Assembly: GCA_019119355.1 (NCBI GenBank)
Contig: DWXE01000028.1
Span: 1 to 64,000 of the forward strand
Origin: Candidatus Eisenbergiella merdigallinarum
GTDB lineage: Bacteria; Bacillota; Clostridia; Lachnospirales; Lachnospiraceae
Reading direction: 5' to 3'
DNA: 64,000 nt
A program made the translations under genes and the position numbers. The first letter of the stretch is position 1; each line of letters starts with the position of its first letter. Positions 51,198 through 61,176 of this stretch are shown here, piece after piece. The notes beneath the pieces are model-generated. The model was not told the DNA's origin. It saw nothing but the letters and a program-made list of their open reading frames with translations, and ran no database searches.

Positions 51198-53189
51198 TCA
51201 GTCTTTTTCCAGGTCTTCCAGCGTCTTCTTCAGCTCCACCATCTTGTCGCGCAGATCCGCAGCAGCCTCGAAATTCAGATCCGCTGCCGCCTTCTTCATC
51301 TGCCTGGTGACATCGGCGATCAGCTTCTCCAGCTCCTGCCGGTCCATGGATTCCGGATCCTTTTCGAATCTCACTTCCTGGGCCGCGATTTCCTTCGTAA
51401 TGCTGATCAGATCCCGGACGGCCTTTTTGATCGTCTGAGGGGTAATCCCGTGTTCTTCATTGTATTTCTGCTGGATCTCGCGGCGCCGCTTCGTTTCCTC
51501 AATGGCAGTCCGCATGGAATCCGTCACCGAATCCGCGTACATGATCACGTGGCCCTCCGCGTTTCTCGCAGCCCGGCCCACGGTCTGTATCAGCGAGGTT
51601 TCGGAACGCAGGAAGCCTTCCTTGTCCGCGTCCAGAATGGCCACCAGGGAGATTTCGGGAATATCCAGCCCTTCCCGCAGCAGGTTGATTCCAACCAGCA
51701 CGTCGAACACGTCCAGCCGCATGTCCCGGATGATCTCCGCGCGCTCCAGCGTATCGATATCGGAATGCAGGTATTTTACCCGAATGCCCACTTCCCGCAT
51801 GTAGTCCGTCAGATCCTCCGCCATCCGTTTGGTCAGGGTGGTGATCAGGATCTTGTTGTGCCTGGCGGTTTCCTTTCTCACCTCCGCGATGAGGTCGTCG
51901 ATCTGCCCTTCCACCGGCCGCACGTCGATCTCCGGATCCAGAAGGCCCGTGGGGCGGATGATCTGTTCGGTCCGCAGCAGTTCGTGTTCCGCCTCATAGA
52001 CGTTGGGCGTCGCCGAAACGAAGAGCATCTGATCGATATGGCTTTCGAACTCCTCGAAATTCAATGGCCGGTTGTCCAGGGCCGACGGCAGGCGGAAGCC
52101 GTAATCCACCAGCGTCTGCTTCCTCGACCTGTCCCCCGCGTACATCCCCCGGATCTGCGGAATCGTGATATGGGACTCGTCGATGATAATCAGGAAATCG
52201 TCCTTGAAGAAATCCAGCAGGGTATAGGGCGCAGCGCCCGCCTCCATCCCGTTCAGATGCCGGGAGTAGTTCTCGATTCCGGAACAGAATCCGGTTTCCC
52301 GCAGCATCTCGATATCGAAATTGGTCCGTTCCGAAATCCGCTGGGCTTCCAGCAGCTTGTCCTCCCCCTTAAAATACCGGATCCTCTCCTCCAGCTCCTT
52401 CTCGATCTCGTCGCAGGCTCTGTCGATCCGGGACTGGGGCACCACGTAATGAGAGGCCGGAAAGATGATGATGTGTTCCAGGGTGGCCTTCACCTGTCCG
52501 TTTAAGGGATCCACCTCCGCGATCCGGTCGATTTCATCCCCGAAAAATTCCACCCGGATCAGATTTTCCCCGCCCTGGGCCGGATTGATCTCGATCACGT
52601 CGCCCCGCACCCGAAAGCAGCCGCGGTTTAAGTCCATGTCGTTGCGGTCGTACTGGATGGCGACCAGCGCACGCAGCACGTCGTCCCGGTCCCGGTTCAT
52701 CCCGGGCCGCAGGGAAACGCTCATTCCCGAAAACTCCTCCGGGGAGCCCAGGCCGAAGATGCAGGATACGCTGGCCACCACCACCACGTCCCGGCGCTCG
52801 GACAGGGACGCCGTAGCGGAGAGCCGCAGCTTGTCGATCTCGTCGTTGATGGCGGAATCCTTGGCGATGTACGTATCCGTGGAGGGCACATAGGCTTCCG
52901 GCTGATAGTAATCGTAATAGGACACGAAATATTCTACCGCATTTTCCGGGAAAAATTCCTTGAACTCGCCGTAGAGCTGGGCCGCCAGCGTCTTGTTGTG
53001 CGCGATGACCAGCGTGGGCTTGTTCAGCGCCTGGATGACGTTGGCCATGGTGAACGTCTTGCCGGATCCCGTGACGCCCAGCAAAGTCTCGAACTGGTTG
53101 CCTTCCCGGAATCCCTTTACCAGCTCGGCGATGGCCTGGGGCTGATCGCCGGTGGGAGCGTATTCTGATACTAATTTGAAATGATCCAT
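51198..53189 (-). CDS. uvrB: Excinuclease ABC subunit B
   Basis: A 663-residue Uvr[21 protein letters not shown] is Walker [18 protein letters not shown] the beta-hairpin for damage checking, and [38 protein letters not shown] and [10 protein letters not shown] later helicase motifs. The C-terminal UVR domain (about 620-660) binds UvrC. It has GAGGACGACTT before the ATG. It is the first gene of the uvrB-uvrA unit. Confidence 0.97.
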   Translation of the reverse strand: MDHFKLVSEYAPTGDQPQAIAELVKGFREGNQFETLLGVTGSGKTFTMANVIQALNKPTLVIAHNKTLAAQLYGEFKEFFPENAVEYFVSYYDYYQPEAYVPSTDTYIAKDSAINDEIDKLRLSATASLSERRDVVVVASVSCIFGLGSPEEFSGMSVSLRPGMNRDRDDVLRALVAIQYDRNDMDLNRGCFRVRGDVIEINPAQGGENLIRVEFFGDEIDRIAEVDPLNGQVKATLEHIIIFPASHYVVPQSRIDRACDEIEKELEERIRYFKGEDKLLEAQRISERTNFDIEMLRETGFCSGIENYSRHLNGMEAGAAPYTLLDFFKDDFLIIIDESHITIPQIRGMYAGDRSRKQTLVDYGFRLPSALDNRPLNFEEFESHIDQMLFVSATPNVYEAEHELLRTEQIIRPTGLLDPEIDVRPVEGQIDDLIAEVRKETARHNKILITTLTKRMAEDLTDYMREVGIRVKYLHSDIDTLERAEIIRDMRLDVFDVLVGINLLREGLDIPEISLVAILDADKEGFLRSETSLIQTVGRAARNAEGHVIMYADSVTDSMRTAIEETKRRREIQQKYNEEHGITPQTIKKAVRDLISITKEIAAQEVRFEKDPESMDRQELEKLIADVTRQMKKAAADLNFEAAADLRDKMVELKKTLEDLEKD

Positions 53190-53258
53190 AAGTCGTCCTC
53201 AAAAATATTTAGAGCAGCAGCGATATTCAGAAATCTATTGTTAATCCATTTCCGATTA

Positions 53259-54193
53259 TCATCGATAATTTTCCCCACTTTTATTTTCCAGCAACACACG
53301 ATCAAAATCACTCTGATACAGCTCATCCTGCCTTATCCGGTATTTTTCAAATTCACTAATCGCATGCTGTTCTGCTATCTCTGCTGAAATGCTTCCTGCA
53401 TGTGTCAAAATATCCTTTTTAGACAGTCGCAAAATCCCTTCAAACTGCTCCGCCCAGTCTTCCATTGTCATAGGGACATGTTCTTCTGCCCTCATCTCCG
53501 CAAGATCCAAATAAGCGTTAACAATTCTGGCCATAGCTGATAGCTCTTGTTCGGTTAAATAATTTTTCGCAACCGTTACGTCAAATCTTTGTATTTTTCC
53601 ATCAGGAGCATCTTTCCATGTCTGCAACCCCATATGTTCTTTTTCACTATCCGCTCTATGATAAATCACTTCAGCTGCGGTTTCCCCATGAATTGCCCAA
53701 TGCAACTGATTCTGAACCTTCGCAAAAAACAATCTGGTTGTTTTGGCTTTAGGATCATAGTCGATACTCGTTGCATAAATATCTGTAATTTTTTGATAAA
53801 ACCTTTAATCGTAAACTCCTCTATAATGCCATTTGCCCATTTACGAAACTGAACCGCTTTCGGAGAGTCAACCTTATTCCCAACCGCAATAATCGCTTTC
53901 AAATTATAATGATTTGTATTATAGCTTTTTCCATCAGAAGCAGTTATTCGAAATTTTCGAATAACTGAATTCTCATCTAATTCTCCATCATTGAAGATCT
54001 TTTTTAAATGATAATTGACGGTATGTGTCTCTACGTTATATAGAATTCCCATCATCTTCTGTGTCAACCATACATTTTCATCAAAATAGACGGCATTGAC
54101 GTCACTTTCTCCTGTTGCAGTAATAAACGTCAAATATTCCGCTGCTGAGGAGCGTACAATTGATATTTCTTTTTTCTTTTTCATCTTCTCCAT
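53259..54193 (-). pseudogene. Frameshifted RhuM-type virulence-associated protein
   Basis: The 5' part reads VYFDENVWLTQKMMGILYNV, HLKKIFNDGELDENSVIRKF, YNTNHYNLKAIIAVGNKVDS and QFRKWANGIIEEFTIKGF, typical of RhuM. Then the frame changes at about 53815 to FYQKITDIYATSIDYDPKAK, TTRLFFAKVQNQLHWAIHGE and a normal C-terminus to 53259. About thirty residues that normally lie between the two parts are missing, so a deletion both removed them and shifted the frame. The locus is AT-rich next to GC-rich uvrB, and I infer a horizontally acquired, now inactive gene. Confidence 0.87.
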
Positions 54194-54388
54194 CCAGTGA
54201 CCCCGGTTCACCCGGCCTCATCTATATCGAAAAGATTATAGCATGGATGTGCAAAAAAGTATAGACACAAGTTAGAACATCTGTTCTTTTTTGCTGCCAT
54301 ATTCTCTATTCCAATATGCCCCGTTTTATCCTCTGTTATCGGCCGACATGCCTGCAGCGGAAACGAACGGCAAAATTCAGATTGCAAA
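54194..54388. other. Non-coding stretch before the terminator
   Basis: About 195 bases of AT-rich sequence with no frame that has a ribosome site. I see no promoter strong enough to report for the RhuM remnant. Confidence 0.4.
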
Positions 54389-54434
54389 AGGACGGCCGCT
54401 GCCGGAAACCTCCGTTTCCTTTTGCGGCCGTCCT
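54386..54434 (-). terminator. Terminator of the 177-residue protein gene
   Basis: On the minus strand AGGACGGCCGC pairs with GCGGCCGTCCT (54424-54434 with 54389-54399), with an inner GGAAAC/GTTTCC stem, followed by TTTTGC. It lies 27 bases after the stop. Confidence 0.75.
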
Positions 54435-54460
54435 CGCCCGTTTTTGCATATTGATTTTTC

Positions 54461-54994
54461 CTACTGTCCGCAAAGGACGATGACCTTTTCCGGCGTGGTC
54501 TGCGGCGGGATGCTCCTGGTCGTCCGGCTGTAGAGCACCACCAGAACATTCCCCCCTGGATTTCCGGAGAAAGTCTGGTTGTTCTGCGTCACCACCGTTG
54601 TGGAAGGCGCGAGATTCAGCTTCAGGCTCCGATCGCTGCTCAGAAGCGCATTGTTGAAACGCCCCACGAATACCATCTGCCCTTCCATCCGGGGAGCGAT
54701 GACCGCCGCCGTATACTGCGGCGGGTAAATCAGGGGAGCCGCTGCGTTCCCGTCGTAAAAAACGGTGACGAAAAGTCCCTCGAACAGAGTGATATAATCC
54801 ACCACAAAGGTGCCCGCATTCACAAAAAAGTTCACCACATTTCCGGACTCGTTTTCCACGGTTATCATCCGGGAGCAGCCTCCGAACCTTCTTCCCCTGT
54901 TTCCCGTCGCGTCAATTCCGGTAATCACCCCGGAAAAACTCAGGAATACCGAACGCTGTGGCATGCCGAACTGACTCGCATAAATCTCCATCAT
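54461..54994 (-). CDS. Protein of unknown function, 177 residues
   Basis: A soluble, beta-strand-rich protein without a signal peptide or membrane segment. It contains RSVFLSFSGVITGIDATGNR, VDYITLFEGLFVTVFYDGNA, PRMEGQMVFVGRFNNALLSS and GNVLVVLYSRTTRSIPPQTT. Alternating hydrophobic strands suggest an OB-fold or small barrel. GGGAATCGG lies before a double ATG. It is a single gene with its own terminator between the RhuM remnant and the OLD-like ATPase. I do not recognise a family. Confidence 0.7.
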   Translation of the reverse strand: MMEIYASQFGMPQRSVFLSFSGVITGIDATGNRGRRFGGCSRMITVENESGNVVNFFVNAGTFVVDYITLFEGLFVTVFYDGNAAAPLIYPPQYTAAVIAPRMEGQMVFVGRFNNALLSSDRSLKLNLAPSTTVVTQNNQTFSGNPGGNVLVVLYSRTTRSIPPQTTPEKVIVLCGQ

Positions 54995-55050
54995 CCGATT
55001 CCCTTATTTTTATTTTCCTTACCATTGTATGCGTTTCCGACAGGAATTTG

Positions 55051-56910
55051 TCAATCGCTCCGCTTTTTTCTGCTCTCGAAATAAATAAACCGGTCGATGG
55101 CGTCCAGAATATCCCGAAAATCCTCCCGGGGTGCGAGATCGATGTAGTGCTCCAGCAGCTGCGTCTCCTCCTCCTGAAATCTCCCGTAAAACAGGTCGAA
55201 CAGGTTATGTCCCCGCAGATGGATTTTGATTTCCTCCATGTGCTGCCGCACGTCCTGCGCCGTTTCAAAATCCCGGCCCAGCGCTTCCAGGAGATGCTTC
55301 CCGCTGCGGAGCCGGCAAAGGTATTCCCTCCATTTCTCCAGAAAGATCCCGTAGAACTGTTCTTCCGATTCCAGCACGCCCAGCTTCGCCATCACAGCGG
55401 GATTGAGGAAATAGTTTTCAAAGGAATAGTATTTCAGAATCAGCACGTTCTTTTCCGTCACCCGGGGGAGACGGTCCACATCCTCTTCGTTTCTCTGCTC
55501 ATAATATCTGCACAGCTGCCGCTTCAGTTCCCCGCTGTCCTGCCCGTCACCGTCCCGGATCATCAGGAAATTGTCCCGCAGATAGACCTGATTCATATAT
55601 TTCAAATTGGCGTAGGTCTTGATATTGGTGCAGCTGTTGGTGGTGATGATCGCGATCCGGGAGAGATTTCCCGCCTCGTCGTAAGTCTCCTCGTAATATT
55701 TCCGGATGAGCAGCGGCAGGCGGCTCTTGTCGTCCTTGCCCTCCACGATGAAGACGAAGTTCACGTTCATCAGGTCGGACGCGGAATAGCCCAGATCGTC
55801 CAGCACCGCGCTGATATCCGTTTTGGGAAAGACACGGGAATAGCCGTCCTCCCCCAGCCGGATCTGGCGGATCTGCCTGCTGTTGAAATTCGCCAGCAAA
55901 TTCGGAGAGTGAGTGGAAAAAACGACCTGATTTTTCCGGGACAGGCGATAGAGGATCTCCCCCGCAACCCGCTGCAGCCTGGGATGCAGGAAGATCTCCG
56001 GATCCTCCACCAGGACGATTCCCGGATTCTGGCACTCCTCCTCTTCGTAGGTCTCCAGCAGGGACAGCATGTAGATGCTGCGCATTCCCTGCCCCATGCA
56101 GTCGATGGACCTGCGCTTGTTCTGCCGTTCGTTCCAGGTCTCCACCGTCACGGAGAGCATCTGCTCCACGTTCTGATTCATGGAATAGACCAGCTGTTCC
56201 GTGCCGCCGTTCTTCCGGAAATTCCGGTTGATCCGCCTGGAAAACCCGTCCAGATTCTGCTGATACAGCTTATATTCCAAAAGCCTGGCCGTTTCCAGGG
56301 CGTTGAGTTCCCCGGCGCTTTTGGGCAGGATCAGACCCATGCAGGAAAAGCAGCGGTTGCACTTTTTGGACCGGTCGAACATGCAGCAGCCGGACCGCAT
56401 CTGGCGGAGCAGCTCCCCTTCCTGGAGCAGGAGAAGATCATCCTGAAACGACTGCAGGTTTCTCTGCGCATCCATATAGTAGACCTTCGGAAAGACCTGA
56501 CGCACGCAGGGGTTGTTCTTCTGCCTGCCGTCCTCCCAGCGCACCTTCCCCTCCCGGTTGGCCACGAAGGCGAACGAAAGGACCCCGTTTTGAAAGGAGG
56601 GCAGCCTGCGGCAAAAGTCCTGATACCAGGAGTCGAACCTGCGGTAGCGGCTCACGGCCCCGTCCCGGTGCAGGCGCTCCAGATCCTCCCGATCCAGCGC
56701 CAGATCCACCAGGATTTCGATATTGGGGAAGTCCTCCTGAAAGTCCTCTCCCCTCACGGCGTACTCCCCGCCCACCGCCCGGATGGCGTCCAGGACTGCC
56801 GTTTTGCCCGTATTGTTCTGCCCCACCAGAATGAGGGCGTTTTCCACATCCTCCAGCGCCAGTTCCCGGATCGATTTGAAGTTATGGATTTCGAGACGCG
56901 CAATCCTCAT
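55051..56910 (-). CDS. OLD-like ATPase/TOPRIM nuclease with a cysteine cluster
   Basis: A 619-residue overcoming-lysogenisation-defect family protein. The ABC-type ATPase has LEIHNFKSIRELAL and ILVGQNNTGKTAVLDAIRAV (Walker A at 30-37), IVLVEDPEIFLHPRLQRVA (Walker B) and QVVFSTHSPNLLA (H-loop). A TOPRIM nuclease domain follows: FVFIVEGKDDKSRLPLLI and LMIRDGDGQDS. An unusual insert at residues 175-190 has five cysteines (CC-x7-C-x2-C-x2-C), possibly a metal site. Such proteins often act in phage defence. It lies four bases from the processing protease gene, so it is in the cell-division operon by position. Confidence 0.85.
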   Translation of the reverse strand: MRIARLEIHNFKSIRELALEDVENALILVGQNNTGKTAVLDAIRAVGGEYAVRGEDFQEDFPNIEILVDLALDREDLERLHRDGAVSRYRRFDSWYQDFCRRLPSFQNGVLSFAFVANREGKVRWEDGRQKNNPCVRQVFPKVYYMDAQRNLQSFQDDLLLLQEGELLRQMRSGCCMFDRSKKCNRCFSCMGLILPKSAGELNALETARLLEYKLYQQNLDGFSRRINRNFRKNGGTEQLVYSMNQNVEQMLSVTVETWNERQNKRRSIDCMGQGMRSIYMLSLLETYEEEECQNPGIVLVEDPEIFLHPRLQRVAGEILYRLSRKNQVVFSTHSPNLLANFNSRQIRQIRLGEDGYSRVFPKTDISAVLDDLGYSASDLMNVNFVFIVEGKDDKSRLPLLIRKYYEETYDEAGNLSRIAIITTNSCTNIKTYANLKYMNQVYLRDNFLMIRDGDGQDSGELKRQLCRYYEQRNEEDVDRLPRVTEKNVLILKYYSFENYFLNPAVMAKLGVLESEEQFYGIFLEKWREYLCRLRSGKHLLEALGRDFETAQDVRQHMEEIKIHLRGHNLFDLFYGRFQEEETQLLEHYIDLAPREDFRDILDAIDRFIYFESRKKRSD

Positions 56911-56914
56911 GCCT

Positions 56915-58147
56915 TCACTCCATCTTCTCTTTCAATACCTCCAGCGCCCGCTCCAGCTGATTGTCCGTGCCGTCTTCCAGATACGGCTCCGCCTCGAAGG
57001 GCACCTCCACGTCGGGAGAAATCCCGATTTCATGGATGTTGTTTCCCTTCGGCGTGTAATACTTGCTCACCGTCAGCTTCACCGCCGAGCCGTCGGAAAG
57101 CTTCATGATGCGCTGCACGATCCCCTTGCCAAAGGTCGTGGTTCCCACCAGGGTTCCGATCCCGTAATCCTTGACGGCACCCGCCAGAATCTCCGAAGCG
57201 GAAGCGCTGTTGGCGTCCACCAGAACCACCAGCGGAACGTCCAGCTGACTTTTTCCGTCGCAGGTATATTCCTCCCGCTGCCCGTTTTTATCCTCCGTAT
57301 AGACGATGAGCCCTTCCGGAAGCATCATCCGCGCGATTTCGCATACCGTGGTCAGATTGCCGCCGGGGTTTCCCCGCAGATCCAGAATCAGCCCCCGCAT
57401 CCCCTCCTGCCTGCAGGCTTCCAGCGCCTCTTCGAACTGGTCCACCGTCACGTCGTCGAATTCCTGAATCTGGATGTAGCCAGCGCCGTCCTCCAGCATT
57501 TCGTAAGTCACGGTCTCGTTTTCCAGCTTCCGCCTCTCCACGTCGAACTCCAGATAATCCGTTTCCCCTTCGCGGATCACGGTCAGATGCACCGTGGTCC
57601 CCTCGTCCCCCTTCACCAGAGCAACCGCGGAATTCAGGTCCATTCCCTGCACCAGGGTATCGTCCACCTTATACAGGAGATCTCCCGACATCAGCCCGGC
57701 TTCCTGCGCCGGAGTGCCCTCGATGACGCTGGCGATTCTGGGAAGCTGGGTGTCCGCGTCGATGCCGACCCGCGCGCCGATCCCGTAATAAATCCCCTGG
57801 GTCTTGTTCTGCAGATCCTCCAGCTCCTCCTGGGAGTAGTACGTGGAATAAGGATCTCCCAGCGCTTCGATCATCCCTTTATAGACGCCCTGCTCCAGCT
57901 CGGACTCCCCCGCATCCTCCAGATAATACTCCCCGATCATCTCTTCCAGCACGCCCATCTTCTGCATCGTCGCCGGGTTCGCCACGGAAACCGCCCCGTC
58001 CTGGGAATCCCCCGAAGCGCTCACCGCGCCCTTCTGCGCCTGAAACGCCCGATACAGCTGCGTTCCCGCAAAATATCCGCATCCCAGAAACAGCGTCAGC
58101 ACGATTCCGGCGATCAGTCCCCCCGCAAAACTTCTCTTATGGCTCAT
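56915..58147 (-). CDS. Carboxy-terminal processing protease (S41, CtpA-like)
   Basis: A 410-residue secreted or membrane-tethered serine protease. A single N-terminal transmembrane segment (about 8-28) precedes a PDZ domain (IYYGIGARVGI to GLMSGDLLYKVDDTLVQGMD) and the S41 domain: GLILDLRGNPGG, VVLVDANSASASEILAGAVKDYG with the catalytic Ser, and VGTTTFGKGIVQRI with the catalytic Lys. The start has GGGAGGATGAG upstream; a longer reading lacks it. It follows the M23 hydrolase and FtsEX genes, and such proteases often trim wall enzymes. Confidence 0.93.
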   Translation of the reverse strand: MSHKRSFAGGLIAGIVLTLFLGCGYFAGTQLYRAFQAQKGAVSASGDSQDGAVSVANPATMQKMGVLEEMIGEYYLEDAGESELEQGVYKGMIEALGDPYSTYYSQEELEDLQNKTQGIYYGIGARVGIDADTQLPRIASVIEGTPAQEAGLMSGDLLYKVDDTLVQGMDLNSAVALVKGDEGTTVHLTVIREGETDYLEFDVERRKLENETVTYEMLEDGAGYIQIQEFDDVTVDQFEEALEACRQEGMRGLILDLRGNPGGNLTTVCEIARMMLPEGLIVYTEDKNGQREEYTCDGKSQLDVPLVVLVDANSASASEILAGAVKDYGIGTLVGTTTFGKGIVQRIMKLSDGSAVKLTVSKYYTPKGNNIHEIGISPDVEVPFEAEPYLEDGTDNQLERALEVLKEKME

Positions 58148-58277
58148 CTCATCCTCCCGTTCATTTCGTATCAATAATATATGTGCCGCTTTGGCCGTAC
58201 CATTCCCAAATCGCACATAACCGGAACAAAAAGGCAATCGGATTTTCATCCCCTCTTTTTTGTTCCGGTTATCCTCG

Positions 58278-59492
58278 TCACTTCAAATAATTCCACGGGC
58301 TCACATAGCTGCCGTTTAAGCGCACGGAGAAATGCAGATGCGGTCCGGTAGAACGTCCGGTGGAACCCACCGCTGCGATCTGCTCCCCTTTCGTCACCGT
58401 CTGTCCGGAGGACACGTACAGTTTGGAAGCGTGCATGTAAATCGTATACAGTCCGTCCCCATGGTCGATCATCACATAATTTCCCATGGAACTGTTATAG
58501 GTGGCGGCCACCACCCTGCCGTCATAAGCCGCCAGAATGGGCGATCCGCTGGGCGCCGCGAAGTCCACTCCGTTGTGGAATTTCTCCACGCCCAGGGTGG
58601 GATGCATGCGGTTGCCGTAATCGTCCGAAATCCGTTTATAGCTGGGGCAGGGCATCTGGAACATCCCGCCGTCATACTTGACCCGGTTCTCCTCCGCCAG
58701 CTTCGCCCTGTCCGCTTCCACCGCTTTCTCCAGCGCGGCGATTTCCGCGTCCTCCGCGGCGATCTGCGCTTCGTACTCCGCGATGGCGGCCTCCTGGTTG
58801 CTGATATCCCCTTCGTAGGCGACGATCTGCTTTTCCTTTTCCGAAATCAGGGTATTGACGGACGCCTGCTCCTTCTGAAGGCTCTCCTCCGCCTGATGCA
58901 GAACCTCTTCCTCTTCTTCCAGCGTCTGCCTGCACAGATCCATATATTCTACGTTCTGACGGTATTCTTCCAGCTTCCTGCTGTCATAATCGCTAACCTG
59001 CTGAATGTATTCCGCCTGATTGAGCATTTCCGAAAAACTGCCTGCGGACAGCAGCGCCGTCAGATACCCGTCGTCCGTGCTGTTGGCGTACAGATACCGC
59101 AGCCTCACCTTCATATCCGCATACTGGCTTTCCGCTACGGCCTGGGCGGCCTCCAGGTCCTCTTTCGCCTGCACGATCTCCTCTTTCTTCTCTTCGATCT
59201 GCTCCTGCAGCTCCCCGATCTTCTCCTCCAGGCTGCTCAGCTGACCGTCCAGCTCCACCACATAGGACTCCAGGTCGCTTTTGGACTTCTCCAGCTGCTT
59301 CACCATCGCCTGGATGTCGGAAAGGCCGGACTGCAGCTTTTTCTTCTCTTCCTGCGCCTGGCTGATGGCCTCCTGCTTCTGCCGGATGCTCTCCTCCAGC
59401 TCGCTGGCCGACACGGCGGCAAAGGGCGCGCGCAGGAACAAAACCATTCCCGCCAGGGCTGCGGCCAGAAGCCGCTTTCTCTTTCCGTTCAT
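58278..59492 (-). CDS. M23 peptidoglycan hydrolase with coiled coil (EnvC-like)
   Basis: A 404-residue exported protein. A signal peptide (about 1-29, LLAAALAGMVLFLRAPFAAVSA) is followed by a long coiled coil (about 30-255, LEESIRQKQEAISQAQEEKK and repeated EE/QK heptads). The C-terminal LytM domain has FHNGVDFAAPSGSPI (HxxxD), YTIYMHASKLYV and STGPHLHFSVRL, so all zinc ligands are present. It should therefore be catalytically active, unlike E. coli EnvC. FtsEX genes lie upstream, and the coiled coil fits activation by them at division. Confidence 0.93.
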   Translation of the reverse strand: MNGKRKRLLAAALAGMVLFLRAPFAAVSASELEESIRQKQEAISQAQEEKKKLQSGLSDIQAMVKQLEKSKSDLESYVVELDGQLSSLEEKIGELQEQIEEKKEEIVQAKEDLEAAQAVAESQYADMKVRLRYLYANSTDDGYLTALLSAGSFSEMLNQAEYIQQVSDYDSRKLEEYRQNVEYMDLCRQTLEEEEEVLHQAEESLQKEQASVNTLISEKEKQIVAYEGDISNQEAAIAEYEAQIAAEDAEIAALEKAVEADRAKLAEENRVKYDGGMFQMPCPSYKRISDDYGNRMHPTLGVEKFHNGVDFAAPSGSPILAAYDGRVVAATYNSSMGNYVMIDHGDGLYTIYMHASKLYVSSGQTVTKGEQIAAVGSTGRSTGPHLHFSVRLNGSYVSPWNYLK

Positions 59493-59520
59493 TCCATTTC
59501 CTCTCCGTCGGAACCGTTCC

Positions 59521-60420
59521 TCATACCCTCAGATGTTTGCGCACGGTGATGAAGCTTCCCAGAAAACCGATTCCCGCGCCCAGCCCCATGGAAACGGGCA
59601 GGAGCGTGTGATATACCTCCGAGACCGGAAGAAACTGCATCAGCCCTGTCAGGGACGGGAACTGAACCGCGATGTAGTCCATCACCTCGATGTAGAGCAC
59701 ATAGATGGCCGCCAGCGGGATACAGGATCCGATCAGGCCGATCAAAATGCCCTCGATCACAAACGGGGAGCGGACGAAAAAGTCCGTGGCCCCGATGTAT
59801 TTCATGATTTCGATCTCCTCCTTGCGGACGGAGATTCCGATCACCACCGTATTATTGATCAAAAAGACGGAAACCGCCAGAAGGATGGCGATGATCCCGA
59901 CGGAGACGTAAGCCACGATGGCGTTCACTCCGGTGAGCGTCGTAGCCGCCATTTCGGAGCGGCGCACTTCCCGGACGCCGGGAACGGATTCCAGCCAGGT
60001 CACCAGATCCTCCTGCCTGGATACATCCTTCATGTAAATCTCGTAATTGTCCATCCCTTCCAGGGGATTTTCCGAATAAACTTCCTGATAGTCCTCGCCG
60101 ATATTCTCCGGCGCCCATTCCGCCCAGGCCTCGTCCGCCGAGATGAAGTCCGCTTTCGCCACCTCGTCCCGCGCACGGATCTGATTCCCGATCTGATCCA
60201 TCTGCTCCTGCTCCACCCCGTCCTCAAAAAAGACGGTAACGGATACGCCCTCTTCCGCGGTGTGGATGATATGCTGAAAATTGATGATCACCGCGAAGAA
60301 CAGGCCGAACAGAAACAGGCAGGCGCTGATCGTGGCCACGGACGCCAGCGAAAACCACTTGTTCCTGAAAATGTTGATAAAACCCTGCTTTAACGTATAA
60401 AAAAACGTACTAATCCTCAT
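59521..60420 (-). CDS. ftsX: Cell-division protein FtsX
   Basis: A 299-residue membrane partner of FtsE. The N-terminus KQGFINIFRNKWFSLASVAT and the first transmembrane segment (about 22-43) precede a large outside loop (about 45-165), then three more segments (about 172-195, 225-250 and 270-292). The motif TLTGVNAIVAYVSVGIIAIL begins the FtsX domain. FtsX links the cytoplasmic ATPase to outside wall hydrolases. The start overlaps the ftsE stop by ten bases. Confidence 0.95.
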   Translation of the reverse strand: MRISTFFYTLKQGFINIFRNKWFSLASVATISACLFLFGLFFAVIINFQHIIHTAEEGVSVTVFFEDGVEQEQMDQIGNQIRARDEVAKADFISADEAWAEWAPENIGEDYQEVYSENPLEGMDNYEIYMKDVSRQEDLVTWLESVPGVREVRRSEMAATTLTGVNAIVAYVSVGIIAILLAVSVFLINNTVVIGISVRKEEIEIMKYIGATDFFVRSPFVIEGILIGLIGSCIPLAAIYVLYIEVMDYIAVQFPSLTGLMQFLPVSEVYHTLLPVSMGLGAGIGFLGSFITVRKHLRV

Positions 60421-61105
60421 CGATATAACCGCCTTTTTCCTCGTCGCTGAAGACGACGCCCTTCTTCATCGTAATCACCCGCTTCTGCATTGCGTTGACG
60501 ATCTCCTTATTGTGGGTTACCACCAGGATCGTCGTCCCCTTTTCCTCGTTGATCCGCTCCAGAAGCTTCATGATGTCCCAGGAGTTCTTCGGATCGAGGT
60601 TGCCGGTAGGCTCGTCCGCCAGCAGAATCGGCGGCTCGTTCACCAGCGCTCTGGCCAGCGCCACCCGCTGCTGTTCGCCGCCGGAAAGCTGCCGGGTCTT
60701 GGCCTTGTATTTGCCGGCAAGCCCCACCACGGCCAGCGCCCGGGGCACGTTTTTGCGGATCTCCCTGGTGGGCGTCTGCACGACCCTCTGGGCGAAAGCC
60801 ACGTTCTCATATACGTTCCGGTCGTTCAAAAGGCGGAAATCCTGAAATACGATTCCGAGATTTCTCCGGAACTTCGGCACCTGGCGATGCTTCAGCTTCG
60901 CCACATCCGCGCCGTTTACCACGATCCGGCCGCTGGTGGGCGTCAGCTCCCGCAGGAGCAGCTTGATCAGGGTGGATTTTCCGGATCCGCTGTCCCCGAC
61001 GATGAAAACGAATTCTCCCTTTCTGATGCTCAGACTCACGTTGTCCAGCGCGTAGGATGTCCCGGATGAGGAGTAGGACATGCTCACCTTATCCAGCGTG
61101 ATCAT
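60410..61105 (-). CDS. ftsE: Cell-division ATPase FtsE
   Basis: A 231-residue ABC ATPase. MSYSSSGTSYALDNVSLSIR is followed by FIVGDSGSGKSTLIKLLLRE (Walker A), RLLNDRNVYENVAFA (Q-loop region), QLSGGEQQRVALARALVNEP (signature) and ILLADEPTGNLDPKNSWDIM (Walker B). The short family length and absence of a substrate-binding protein fit FtsE. I took the ATG after GAGGGCGGCGATGCG; an earlier ATG would add a 17-residue Lys-rich extension. It forms an operon with ftsX. Confidence 0.94.
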   Translation of the reverse strand: MITLDKVSMSYSSSGTSYALDNVSLSIRKGEFVFIVGDSGSGKSTLIKLLLRELTPTSGRIVVNGADVAKLKHRQVPKFRRNLGIVFQDFRLLNDRNVYENVAFAQRVVQTPTREIRKNVPRALAVVGLAGKYKAKTRQLSGGEQQRVALARALVNEPPILLADEPTGNLDPKNSWDIMKLLERINEEKGTTILVVTHNKEIVNAMQKRVITMKKGVVFSDEEKGGYIDED

Positions 61106-61176
61106 CGCATCGCCGCCCTCTTTTTTCTTCCTGCGTTTCTTCTCCATGTGTGCCAAAATTCCTTCCCGTTTCGTTT

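Noticed and set aside
53190-53258. LexA-type SOS box before uvrB
   Set aside because: I saw no GAAC-N4-GTTC sequence in the short upstream stretch.
54208-54549. 113-residue minus-strand open frame
   Set aside because: It is Arg/Ser-rich without a ribosome site, reads through the terminator hairpin and overlaps the 177-residue gene in another frame.
54958-57108. Long plus-strand open frame opposite the OLD-like gene
   Set aside because: It shows no family motif, and the minus strand encodes clear ATPase and TOPRIM motifs over the same bases.
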